Assembly: GCA_027076245.1 (NCBI GenBank)
Contig: JALTKC010000272.1
Coordinates: forward strand, 1 to 5,106
DNA: 5,106 bases
Direction of reading: 5' to 3'
Source of the DNA: Gammaproteobacteria bacterium
Lineage (GTDB): Bacteria; Pseudomonadota; Gammaproteobacteria; GRL18
Program-made: the position numbers and the translations under genes
Notes under the pieces: generated by a model
Database searches by the model: none
Told to the model about the DNA's origin: nothing
The model's input: the letters and a program-made list of their open reading frames with translations, nothing else
Shown here: piece after piece, positions 1 through 5,106 of the stretch
How the letters are laid out: each line of letters begins with the position of its first letter
How positions within the stretch are numbered: the stretch's first letter is position 1

Positions 1-209
1 GTATGTATTTATATGGCCTGGGTACCCGGAAGGATTACCGGCAGGCCTATATCTGGTTTCATATGGCTTATTTAAGTGGCGATCGGGAAGGTGAACGGTT
101 TAGAGATGCGGCTTCTTCCACTATGAGCAGAAAAGAGTATCTGGAAGCTGTCGAGGCAGCAGAACAGCAAAGGCTTAAACTGGGACTGGGGAAAACACCA
201 GAACATTAA
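1..209 (+). CDS. Sel1-like repeat protein, C-terminal end (5' truncated)
   Basis: Only the last 68 or so codons are present; the reading frame is open at the left edge, so the true start lies upstream and the Met at base 3 should not be taken as the start. The visible part begins with a Sel1-like/TPR-type repeat: YLYGLG, then KDYRQAYIWFHMA and a following Gly-Asp, which fits the family pattern G-x-G-x-x-x-D-Y-x-x-A-x-x-W-x-x-x-A. It is followed by the helical tail common at the end of such proteins (RDAASSTMSRKEYLEAVEAAEQQ pattern, roughly residues 34-56) and a short polar end. Sel1 repeats are alpha-helical protein-interaction modules, often in periplasmic or envelope proteins; signal peptide and repeat number cannot be judged here. 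It ends with TAA and converges on the glutaredoxin gene. The family call is fairly sure; the specific role is unknown. Confidence 0.8.
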   Translation, partial: MYLYGLGTRKDYRQAYIWFHMAYLSGDREGERFRDAASSTMSRKEYLEAVEAAEQQRLKLGLGKTPEH

Positions 210-233
210 TGTTTAACATTATTGATGTTTTCC
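190..233. terminator. Nested inverted repeat at convergent gene ends, possible bidirectional terminator
   Basis: GGAAAACA at 190-197 is the exact reverse complement of TGTTTTCC at 226-233. Continuing inward, position 198 mismatches position 225, then CA (199-200) pairs with TG (223-224). Inside this arm lies a perfect 12-base palindrome, AACATTAATGTT, at 202-213, which contains the TAA stop of the Sel1-like gene. The structure spans the junction of two converging genes, the usual place for a shared terminator. Against this, the stems are A/T-rich and no clean T-run follows on either strand, so a classical intrinsic terminator is not shown. Confidence 0.3.
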
Positions 234-242
234 TTAAATGCC

Positions 243-500
243 CTATTCCTCCATTAAATGATCCAGCTCACCGTCCATATGCAGTTCTGTCAGCTCGGTT
301 AAACCGCCGATCCATTTATCATTTATGGTGATCTGCGGGACAGTACGGGCACCATTGGTGACTCTGGACATTTCAATCAGTCCGGCCCGGTCCTGATCCA
401 CCCGCACTTCTTCAAAATCAATGCCCCATTTGGTCATTAAGCCTTTGGCCCGGGTACACATGGGGCAGGTGCCGGTACTGTATATTTTTACTTTGCTCAT
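243..500 (-). CDS. grxC: Glutaredoxin, Grx3 type, CPMC active site
   Basis: An 85-residue protein, the usual length of bacterial glutaredoxin 3. It has a thioredoxin fold with strand KVKIYST (residues 3-9), the active site C12-P-M-C15, the cis-proline motif TVP (53-55) followed by QITIN, and the glycine pair GG (65-66) before the last helix. These are the elements that hold glutathione and carry out glutathione-dependent disulfide reduction or deglutathionylation in the cytoplasm. Two details depart from E. coli Grx3: the active site is CPMC rather than CPYC, and Leu67 stands where Grx3 usually has a third cysteine after the GG pair. It is the last gene of the minus-strand cluster, 41 bases after the receiver-like gene. 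The ATG at 500 is the only start that keeps the first beta strand. An AGGAAA lies 12 bases upstream. The fold and family are clear; grxC is used by similarity. Confidence 0.92.
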   Translation of the reverse strand: MSKVKIYSTGTCPMCTRAKGLMTKWGIDFEEVRVDQDRAGLIEMSRVTNGARTVPQITINDKWIGGLTELTELHMDGELDHLMEE

Positions 501-506
501 AATCTG

Positions 507-537
507 TTTATATTTCCTGTATATTTCAAATAGTCAA
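507..537 (-). promoter_or_regulatory. Candidate internal promoter for the glutaredoxin gene
   Basis: On the minus strand, TTGACT (537-532) matches five of six bases of a sigma-70 -35 box, and TATAAA (512-507) matches five of six of a -10 box. The spacer is 19 bases, longer than the usual 17. A transcript from here would begin close to or at the ATG at 500 and would leave out the AGGAAA at 518-513, so the message would be nearly leaderless. The region is A/T-rich and such matches occur by chance. Readthrough from the upstream genes is the simpler explanation of expression. Confidence 0.2.
513..518 (-). promoter_or_regulatory. Shine-Dalgarno-like AGGAAA for the glutaredoxin gene
   Basis: AGGAAA on the minus strand is separated from the ATG at 500 by 12 bases, longer than the usual 5-9. 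No better purine run lies closer. The receiver-like gene upstream has ACAGGAAA at exactly the same distance from its own start, which favours real use of this site. Confidence 0.4.
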
Positions 538-541
538 TTGG

Positions 542-910
542 TTAATCAATGGTCACTGCCTGACGCAGTTGCTCCTCATCAAAAGGGAACACCAGGGTCT
601 TATGTATGGGAAAGCGGGAACTGACCCGTTCAAAACGCTCAGTATTGCCGGCATCAAGAAACACCACCACTTTAATATCGGTTTGATGCTGGACACTGGC
701 CAGAATAGATTCCAGGGAACTGGTACGGTCACGAAAATCGGTCTGAAAATTAAATTCACACACCAGCATATGTACCTGGTTTTTCTTTAAAAAACTATTG
801 GCTTTGCGCGGTGTACTGACAGTTTCCACCTGATAGCCTAATGATTCATAAAGCGCGGTAAAATCCGGGTACCCACCCTGCTCTACAACCGCAAGTAATT
901 GTTTATTCAT
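542..910 (-). CDS. Unknown protein with a degenerate receiver-like fold
   Basis: I do not recognise this 122-residue protein as a named family. Its layout resembles a response-regulator receiver domain: strand QLLAVVE (4-10), helix (15-24), strand YQVETVS (26-32), helix, strand VHMLVCEF (46-53), helix (62-75), strand IKVVVFLDAG (79-88), helix, strand KTLVFPFD (104-111) and a last helix EEQLRQAV (112-119). The final PFDEEQLRQAV resembles the KPF-x-x-x-x-L end of receivers. The catalytic residues are absent: the acidic pair is Val9-Glu10, the phosphoacceptor position is Glu52, and the conserved Lys before Pro109 is Phe108. It cannot be a normal phosphorylated receiver, so a protein-binding or scaffolding role is more likely. 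No DNA-binding, signal or membrane segment is seen. The frame stays open to 1066, but I chose the ATG at 910: strand 1 begins just after it and it overlaps the exporter stop by 8 bases (ATGAATAA), implying coupled translation. The fold call is inferred from pattern alone. Confidence 0.75.
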   Translation of the reverse strand: MNKQLLAVVEQGGYPDFTALYESLGYQVETVSTPRKANSFLKKNQVHMLVCEFNFQTDFRDRTSSLESILASVQHQTDIKVVVFLDAGNTERFERVSSRFPIHKTLVFPFDEEQLRQAVTID

Positions 911-2699
911 GGTTTTGGTCTTTTTCCTGTAATTGCAGATTCCACAAAGTATAATACAACCCCTGCTGTGCCAGCAATTGCTGATGAGTGCCCTGCTCTT
1001 TAACCCGTCCCTGCTCCAGTACCAGAATATTATCGGCATCGGCAATGGTGGACAGACGATGAGCAATCACCAGCGTGGTATGCTGCTGAGCCACCTCATT
1101 AAGAGCCGATAAAATCAGCTGTTCCGAGTGCGAGTCCAGAGACGAGGTCGCTTCATCAAAAATCAGGATGGCCGGATTTTTTAAAATAACCCGGGCAATG
1201 GCCACCCGCTGTTTTTCACCGCCGGAGAGTTTAAGCCCGCGCTCCCCTACAATGGTGTCATAACCGGAGGGAAGCTGCATAATAAAGTCATGGATATTGG
1301 CCATTTTAGCTGCTCTGTACACTTCGTCCCGGCTTGCATCAGGGCGGGCATAAACAATATTGTGGTAGATACTTTCATTAAACAGCACCGTATCCTGCGG
1401 CACAATGCCCACGGCCCGGCGCAGACTGGTTTGAGTGACCTTACTTATATCCTGTCCGTCAATGGTGATCCGGCCGCTGCTGACATCATAAAAACGAAAT
1501 AACAACCGTGAAATGGTTGATTTACCGGCACCCGAGGGGCCGACAACAGCCAGTTTTTTACCGGCAGGAATAGTAAAACTGACATCATGCAGGATCTGCC
1601 GCTCCGTCTGGTAACCAAAATTAACCCGGTCAAACTGAACAACACCTTCACTGACGCTCAGTTCACCGGCATCCGGCGCATCTACCACATCACTCTTTTT
1701 ATCCAGCAGTCCGAACATCAGGTCAATATCTGCCAGCGAATGCATCATGGAGCGGTAGATAATGCCTAAAAAATTCAGGGGGATAAACAATTGCAGCATC
1801 AGGGCATTCACCAGCACCAGATCGCCAATGGTCATTTCACCATTAACAACGCCTTCCGTTGCCAGGAACATCATCACCGTTACGCCAATGGCAATAATAC
1901 TGCCCTGACCGAAATTAAGCAGCGACATGGACGCCTGGCTTTTTACCGCCGAATCTTCCCATTCATTCAGGGTATCATCATAACGATTCAGCTCGTATTC
2001 ATCGTTATTAAAATACTTAACCGTTTCATAATTGATCAGCCCATCTACAGCCATAGAATTGGCCTGCGAATCCAGACGGTTCATTCGGTGACGGATATGC
2101 ATGCGCCAGTTGGTAACAGACAGGGTAAACACTATATAAACCAGCACGGTACTGAAGGTAACTATGGTAAATTGAATATCGTAATCCCCCAGCAGTAACA
2201 CCGCGACCAGAGAAAATTCAGCAATAGTGGGAATAATATTAAATACCAGGTAGTTCATAATACTGGAGACCGCCCGGGTACCCCGTTCCAGATCTCTGGA
2301 AATACCGCCGGTTCTGCGTTCCAGATGAAACTGCAGGGACAGGGAATACAGATGACTGAGCACCTTGCGTGAGAGCTGGCGCATAGCATGATAGCGAACC
2401 CGCGCAAAAATGGTATCACGTAGTTCACTGAACAGCACATTGGCCAGACGCAGCGCACCATAGGCCAGCAGCAGTGCAACCGGCAGCACCAGTTGCAGAG
2501 AACGGGGATCCAGCGCATCCACAATCTGCTTTAGTACCAGCGGCACACCCACTGTAGCCACTTTAGCCAGGATCAGAAAACTCAGGGCAATAATAACCCG
2601 ACCTTTATATTCCCATAAAAATGGTACAATACGCCGAAGATTCGCCAGATCGTGACGATTTTTATGCGGAGCATCAGTATAACGGGTACGTATAGCCAT
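903..2699 (-). CDS. Atm1/ABCB7/HMT1-type ABC exporter (fused membrane and ATPase domains)
   Basis: A 598-residue half-transporter, the normal length, that would work as a homodimer in the inner membrane. The N-terminal membrane domain (about 25-330) has six expected helices. The ATPase domain (about 355-590) is complete: A-loop Tyr363, Walker A GPSGAGKST (387-395), Q-loop Gln435, signature LSGGEKQ (491-497), Walker B ILIFDE (511-516), D-loop SLD (520-522) and H-loop His547. The stretch NYETVKYFNND (223-233) is typical of the Atm1 class and separates it from MsbA. Residues Tyr188, Arg199, Arg203, Asn262, Gln265, Gly312 and Arg316 line up, at a constant offset of 7, with the glutathione-contacting residues I recall for Novosphingobium Atm1. 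Known members export glutathione-derived compounds linked to iron-sulfur or heavy-metal homeostasis; the exact substrate here is inferred. A TAA stop four codons upstream of the ATG at 2699 limits the start. Its Shine-Dalgarno is weak. It is the first gene of the cluster that ends with glutaredoxin. Confidence 0.93.
   Translation of the reverse strand: MAIRTRYTDAPHKNRHDLANLRRIVPFLWEYKGRVIIALSFLILAKVATVGVPLVLKQIVDALDPRSLQLVLPVALLLAYGALRLANVLFSELRDTIFARVRYHAMRQLSRKVLSHLYSLSLQFHLERRTGGISRDLERGTRAVSSIMNYLVFNIIPTIAEFSLVAVLLLGDYDIQFTIVTFSTVLVYIVFTLSVTNWRMHIRHRMNRLDSQANSMAVDGLINYETVKYFNNDEYELNRYDDTLNEWEDSAVKSQASMSLLNFGQGSIIAIGVTVMMFLATEGVVNGEMTIGDLVLVNALMLQLFIPLNFLGIIYRSMMHSLADIDLMFGLLDKKSDVVDAPDAGELSVSEGVVQFDRVNFGYQTERQILHDVSFTIPAGKKLAVVGPSGAGKSTISRLLFRFYDVSSGRITIDGQDISKVTQTSLRRAVGIVPQDTVLFNESIYHNIVYARPDASRDEVYRAAKMANIHDFIMQLPSGYDTIVGERGLKLSGGEKQRVAIARVILKNPAILIFDEATSSLDSHSEQLILSALNEVAQQHTTLVIAHRLSTIADADNILVLEQGRVKEQGTHQQLLAQQGLYYTLWNLQLQEKDQNHE
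923..928 (-). promoter_or_regulatory. Shine-Dalgarno-like AGGAAA for the receiver-like gene
   Basis: AGGAAA lies within the end of the exporter gene, 12 bases before the ATG at 910, and supports that start over upstream in-frame codons. With the 8-base gene overlap it suggests that ribosomes finishing the exporter restart here. Confidence 0.4.
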
Positions 2700-2727
2700 A
2701 GTATTGCTTTATCAGACAGAAAGCGGG

Positions 2728-2733
2728 TATTCT
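2728..2733 (+). promoter_or_regulatory. Candidate -10 box for the adaptor-RND operon
   Basis: TATTCT at 2728-2733 has a possible -35 partner, TTGCTT at 2704-2709, with an 18-base spacer. A start a few bases downstream would give a leader of roughly 65 bases before the ATG at 2806. Both boxes are partial sigma-70 matches. The other A/T-rich candidate, TAATAA at 2789-2794, is too close to the start codon. The call rests on pattern only. Confidence 0.3.
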
Positions 2734-2757
2734 AATCAATTAAGCGATAAAAGGTAA
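2729..2757 (-). promoter_or_regulatory. Candidate promoter of the Atm1-type exporter cluster
   Basis: On the minus strand, TTACCT (2757-2752) and TAGAAT (2734-2729) are separated by exactly 17 bases. The -10 box matches five of six consensus bases; the -35 box matches three. The start would lie near 2722, giving a leader of about 22 bases before the ATG at 2699. Its -10 box covers almost the same bases as the candidate plus-strand -10, and a short TAAT-CA-ATTA palindrome (2733-2742) overlaps its spacer, a plausible but unproven operator position. Confidence 0.35.
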
Positions 2758-2805
2758 TAGTTTCAGTACGTTTCCAATTTCCGCCCATTAATAAAAAAGA
2801 ATAAT

Positions 2806-3864
2806 ATGACGGTAACCAATACTCACCAAACTTTTGACACTTATGGCCTGATTTTAAGCCTGTTAATTATTCTGCTGTTAACCGGCTGTAATAACGAGCA
2901 GCCGCCTGCCAGAAAAAAACACAGCAAATCACTGCCTAATGTAGAAGTCACTCAGGTTAAACGGGAACGTCTGAATCATAAAATTATAGTCACCGGTACA
3001 CTGGAACCTGTGCGTACAGTACGTTTTTACAACCAGGTTCAGGGGCTGTTAGTGGAACTGCCTTTTCGGGAAGGCGATCGGGTAAAAAAAGGACAACTGC
3101 TGGCCCGACTGGATGATACCATTGTCCGGGCTGAGTACAATAAGGCGGAAGCCACTTTAAAACAGTCCAGACTCGATTATGCCCGCCTGGAAAAACTGGC
3201 AAGCAGTAATCTAACTTCCAAAGAACTGCTGACCCGGGCTAAAACTAAAGTGCTGCTGGATACGGCAGAATTTAATTTACAGAAAAAACGCCTGAGTTAT
3301 ACCCGTATTAATGCACCCTGGGAGGGTATTATCAGTGAACGCAGGGCTGAACCCGGCGATGTACTGCCCCTGCATACGCATTTTTTAAGCCTGATTGATA
3401 CCTCTGCCCTGATAGTAAAGGTGGCCATTTCTGAACTTTATCTAAGCCGTATCCAGCAGGGTGACAGTATTCATTTTATTATTGATGCCCTGGGACAAAC
3501 AGTCTGGAACGGCACTGTATTACGCATTCACCCGCAAATTAACCCCGATACCCGCAAGGGAACCATTGAAGCCAGTCTTAACCCGGTGCCTGCAGGGGCT
3601 AAACCCGGCCAACTGGCCCGTATTCATTTATTTACCCCTAAAGAAGAGGTTCTGGTGATCCCGGTATCGGCTGTTCGCTATGATCAGAAAGGAGCCTGGG
3701 TTTATCTGCTCAGGGACGATCAGACAGTGGAACGCAGGCATATCCGTACCGGGAAAAAATACCCGTTGCTGATAGAAGTACTGGAAGGCCTGAAAGAAGG
3801 TGATACCGTGATCACCAAAGGGATATTCGGCTTACGCCCCGGCAGGAAAGTTAATCCGCTATGA
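2806..3864 (+). CDS. RND efflux periplasmic adaptor lipoprotein (HlyD/AcrA family)
   Basis: A 352-residue membrane-fusion protein that would link an inner-membrane RND pump to an outer-membrane channel. A hydrophobic segment (14-26) ends in the lipobox LTGC, giving lipidation at Cys28. Next come the first lipoyl half-motif (about 68-103, with GDRVKKGQLLARLD at 90-103), a helical hairpin (about 104-165), the second lipoyl half (166-200, with YTRINAPWEG at 165-174 and PGD at 183-185), a beta-barrel domain (about 201-275, ending PGQLARI) and a membrane-proximal domain (about 276-352). The hairpin is short, as in many HAE1-linked adaptors. The ATG at 2806 is the only usable start between an in-frame TAG at 2758 and the signal sequence. 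Oddly, the 13 residues before the hydrophobic core carry no Lys or Arg, and the residue after the lipid cysteine is Asn, not Asp. The gene overlaps the RND gene by four bases. Drug or metal substrate is not predictable. Confidence 0.92.
   Translation: MTVTNTHQTFDTYGLILSLLIILLLTGCNNEQPPARKKHSKSLPNVEVTQVKRERLNHKIIVTGTLEPVRTVRFYNQVQGLLVELPFREGDRVKKGQLLARLDDTIVRAEYNKAEATLKQSRLDYARLEKLASSNLTSKELLTRAKTKVLLDTAEFNLQKKRLSYTRINAPWEGIISERRAEPGDVLPLHTHFLSLIDTSALIVKVAISELYLSRIQQGDSIHFIIDALGQTVWNGTVLRIHPQINPDTRKGTIEASLNPVPAGAKPGQLARIHLFTPKEEVLVIPVSAVRYDQKGAWVYLLRDDQTVERRHIRTGKKYPLLIEVLEGLKEGDTVITKGIFGLRPGRKVNPL
3844..3849 (+). promoter_or_regulatory. Shine-Dalgarno-like AGGAAA for the RND pump gene
   Basis: AGGAAA lies inside the adaptor's last codons, 11 bases before the ATG at 3861. 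It supports that start together with the ATGA overlap, although translation by ribosomes leaving the adaptor gene is also likely. Confidence 0.4.
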
Positions 3865-5106
3865 AGCGACCGCCGAAACCCTTACAGACCACCAGTAATA
3901 TCGCAGCCTGGTCAATACGCCATCCCATTGGCGTAACCATGATTGCCCTGGCCCTGCTGGTGCTGGGCATTTTTATGTACCAGCGTCTGGGTGTAAACCT
4001 GTTGCCGGATATTATTTACCCCGATGTCCGGGTTCGGGTCGTCGATCCCGGTGTTCCGGCAACCATTATGGAAGACAAGGTGACCCGCCAGCTGGAAGAG
4101 CAACTGGCCATTACTGAAGGTGCCATTTCAGTACAGTCCCGTACAACAGAAAGCCGCAGTTCCGTTGATTTAAGCTTCCCCTATGGTACGGATATTGATC
4201 TTGCCCTGCGTGATGCCAGTAACCGTCTGGATCGGGCCAAACGATTCTTACCCGACAGTATTGAACCGCCCATTATTTACAAACGTGATCCGTCCCAGAT
4301 CCCAGTGATTGAATTTATTGTCAGCTCCAGCCGACGCTCTCCGGTAGATTTGAGAAGCTATGTCGATTATCAGCTCAGCAAATGGTTTATTAACCTGCCC
4401 GGTGTCGCCTCCACGGAAGTGGGCGGCGGACTGGTACGGGAAATTCAGGTACTGGTGGATCAGCAGCGCCTGGCCTCACATCATTTAAGTTTTAAGGATC
4501 TGGAAACCATTCTGGAAACAGAAAACCAGGACATTGCCGCCGGACGCATCTATACCGCCTCCGATGAATTAAGCACCCGCACCGAAGCCCGCTTTGAATC
4601 ACTGCAGGAATTAAGGCAATTACCCCTTTCCGGATCAGCCAGCCGGCGTATAGAAGATACCGTTAAACTGGATGAAGTTGCAACGGTGTTGGACACCCAT
4701 GAAGATGAACGGGTACGGATACGGCTCAACGGTATGGAAGGGGTTAAGCTTTCTGTACAGAAGCAGCCTCAGGCCAATACCATCAAAGTCGTGGATGCCG
4801 TACACCAGCGCATTGCCCAGTTACAGAACGACCAGTTAGTACCCGAGGATATTGATATTACCGCTGTGGATGATCAGGCCGTATTTATTAAACACGCGTT
4901 AAATAATGCCGCCCGCGCAGCCCTTTCCGGTGCCATCCTTGCCATGCTGGTGGTGTACCTTTTTCTGGGTGATTTACGCCGCACCCTGATCATCGGCAGT
5001 GCTATTCCACTGGCCATTGTTATTACCTTTATCATTATGGAAGTCACTGGACTGACTCTGAATATTATGACCCTGGGCGGTCTGGCTCTGGGTATTGGTA
5101 TGCTGG
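3861..5106 (+). CDS. RND efflux pump, HAE1 type (AcrB family), N-terminal part, 3' truncated
   Basis: The frame runs open from the ATG at 3861 to the window edge, giving the first 415 residues of a protein normally of about 1,000-1,050. It begins with a basic cytoplasmic stretch and TM1 (about 22-40), followed by LPDIIYPDVRVRV (48-60), DPGVPATIMEDKVTRQLEEQL (62-82) and the porter segment with ALRDASNRLDRAKRFLP (115-131), all standard RND signatures. The first half of the periplasmic porter domain continues to about 345. TM2 (about 350-370), TM3 (374-393) and the start of TM4 with NIMTLGGLALGIGML (401-415) follow. The charged proton-relay residues of TM4 lie just past the edge. The TM4 lead-in fits multidrug/amphiphile (HAE1) pumps better than the metal-exporting CusA type. 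The product would sit in the inner membrane as a trimer with the adaptor encoded just before it and use the proton gradient. The substrate is unknown, and whether the gene is intact downstream cannot be seen. Confidence 0.93.
   Translation, partial: MKRPPKPLQTTSNIAAWSIRHPIGVTMIALALLVLGIFMYQRLGVNLLPDIIYPDVRVRVVDPGVPATIMEDKVTRQLEEQLAITEGAISVQSRTTESRSSVDLSFPYGTDIDLALRDASNRLDRAKRFLPDSIEPPIIYKRDPSQIPVIEFIVSSSRRSPVDLRSYVDYQLSKWFINLPGVASTEVGGGLVREIQVLVDQQRLASHHLSFKDLETILETENQDIAAGRIYTASDELSTRTEARFESLQELRQLPLSGSASRRIEDTVKLDEVATVLDTHEDERVRIRLNGMEGVKLSVQKQPQANTIKVVDAVHQRIAQLQNDQLVPEDIDITAVDDQAVFIKHALNNAARAALSGAILAMLVVYLFLGDLRRTLIIGSAIPLAIVITFIIMEVTGLTLNIMTLGGLALGIGML

Noticed and set aside
421..790. 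Plus-strand open frames opposite the glutaredoxin and receiver-like genes
   Set aside because: They overlap supported genes on the other strand and have no family resemblance or convincing ribosome binding site.
911..1066. Upstream extension of the receiver-like gene to an ATG at 1066
   Set aside because: The extra 52 residues lie in another frame of the exporter's ATPase end, have no domain-like character and would make a long overlap; the ATG at 910 has a Shine-Dalgarno and begins the first beta strand.
1791..2198. Plus-strand open frame of 135 codons within the exporter gene
   Set aside because: It is antisense to conserved Atm1 sequence; its His/Ile/Gln-rich translation has no recognisable motifs and is explained as a shadow of the coding strand.
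2706..2724. Hairpin GCTTT/AAAGC in the intergenic region as an operator
   Set aside because: Five pairs with a nine-base loop is within chance expectation in A/T-rich DNA and is not repeated nearby.
2789..2794. TAATAA as the -10 box of the adaptor operon
   Set aside because: It would start transcription within a few bases of the ATG at 2806 and has no -35 partner at an acceptable distance.
3912..4103. Minus-strand open frame inside the RND pump gene
   Set aside because: It lies opposite TM1 and the conserved start of the porter domain and has no recognisable features.

Overview
The window reads as chromosomal DNA of a Gram-negative proteobacterium, most probably a gammaproteobacterium. The grounds are a lipoprotein-type RND adaptor with its inner-membrane pump, a Grx3-type glutaredoxin, an Atm1-type exporter and dense packing with short overlaps. 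Genus cannot be set from sequence alone. There are no RNA genes, insertion sequences, CRISPR arrays or gene-free stretches over 300 bases; the longest gap is the 106-base divergent intergenic region.

Left end (1-209, +): the C-terminal end of a Sel1-like repeat protein whose start lies outside the window. It converges on the next operon across a 33-base gap that carries a nested inverted repeat.

Minus-strand cluster (2699 down to 243): three genes transcribed leftward. The first is a full-length half-size ABC exporter of the Atm1/ABCB7/HMT1 class. The second is a 122-residue protein of unknown function that looks like a response-regulator receiver fold without its phosphorylation residues; its start codon overlaps the end of the exporter gene by 8 bases. 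The third is a Grx3-type glutaredoxin with a CPMC active site. Atm1-type exporters move glutathione-derived species and glutaredoxin uses glutathione, so the cluster makes sense as a glutathione/thiol or metal homeostasis unit with an uncharacterised middle member. This is inference from family knowledge and gene order.

Plus-strand cluster (2806 to beyond 5106): a lipoprotein periplasmic adaptor (HlyD/AcrA family) followed, with a 4-base ATGA overlap, by an RND pump of the HAE1 type that runs off the right edge at TM4. Together they would form the inner-membrane and periplasmic parts of a tripartite efflux pump; no outer-membrane channel gene is visible. The two clusters diverge from 2700-2805, where candidate promoters for both strands share almost the same -10 bases.

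The most notable items are the degenerate receiver-like protein inside the Atm1-glutaredoxin cluster and the match of the exporter to the glutathione-binding residues of characterised Atm1 proteins. I see no wholly new system with certainty.
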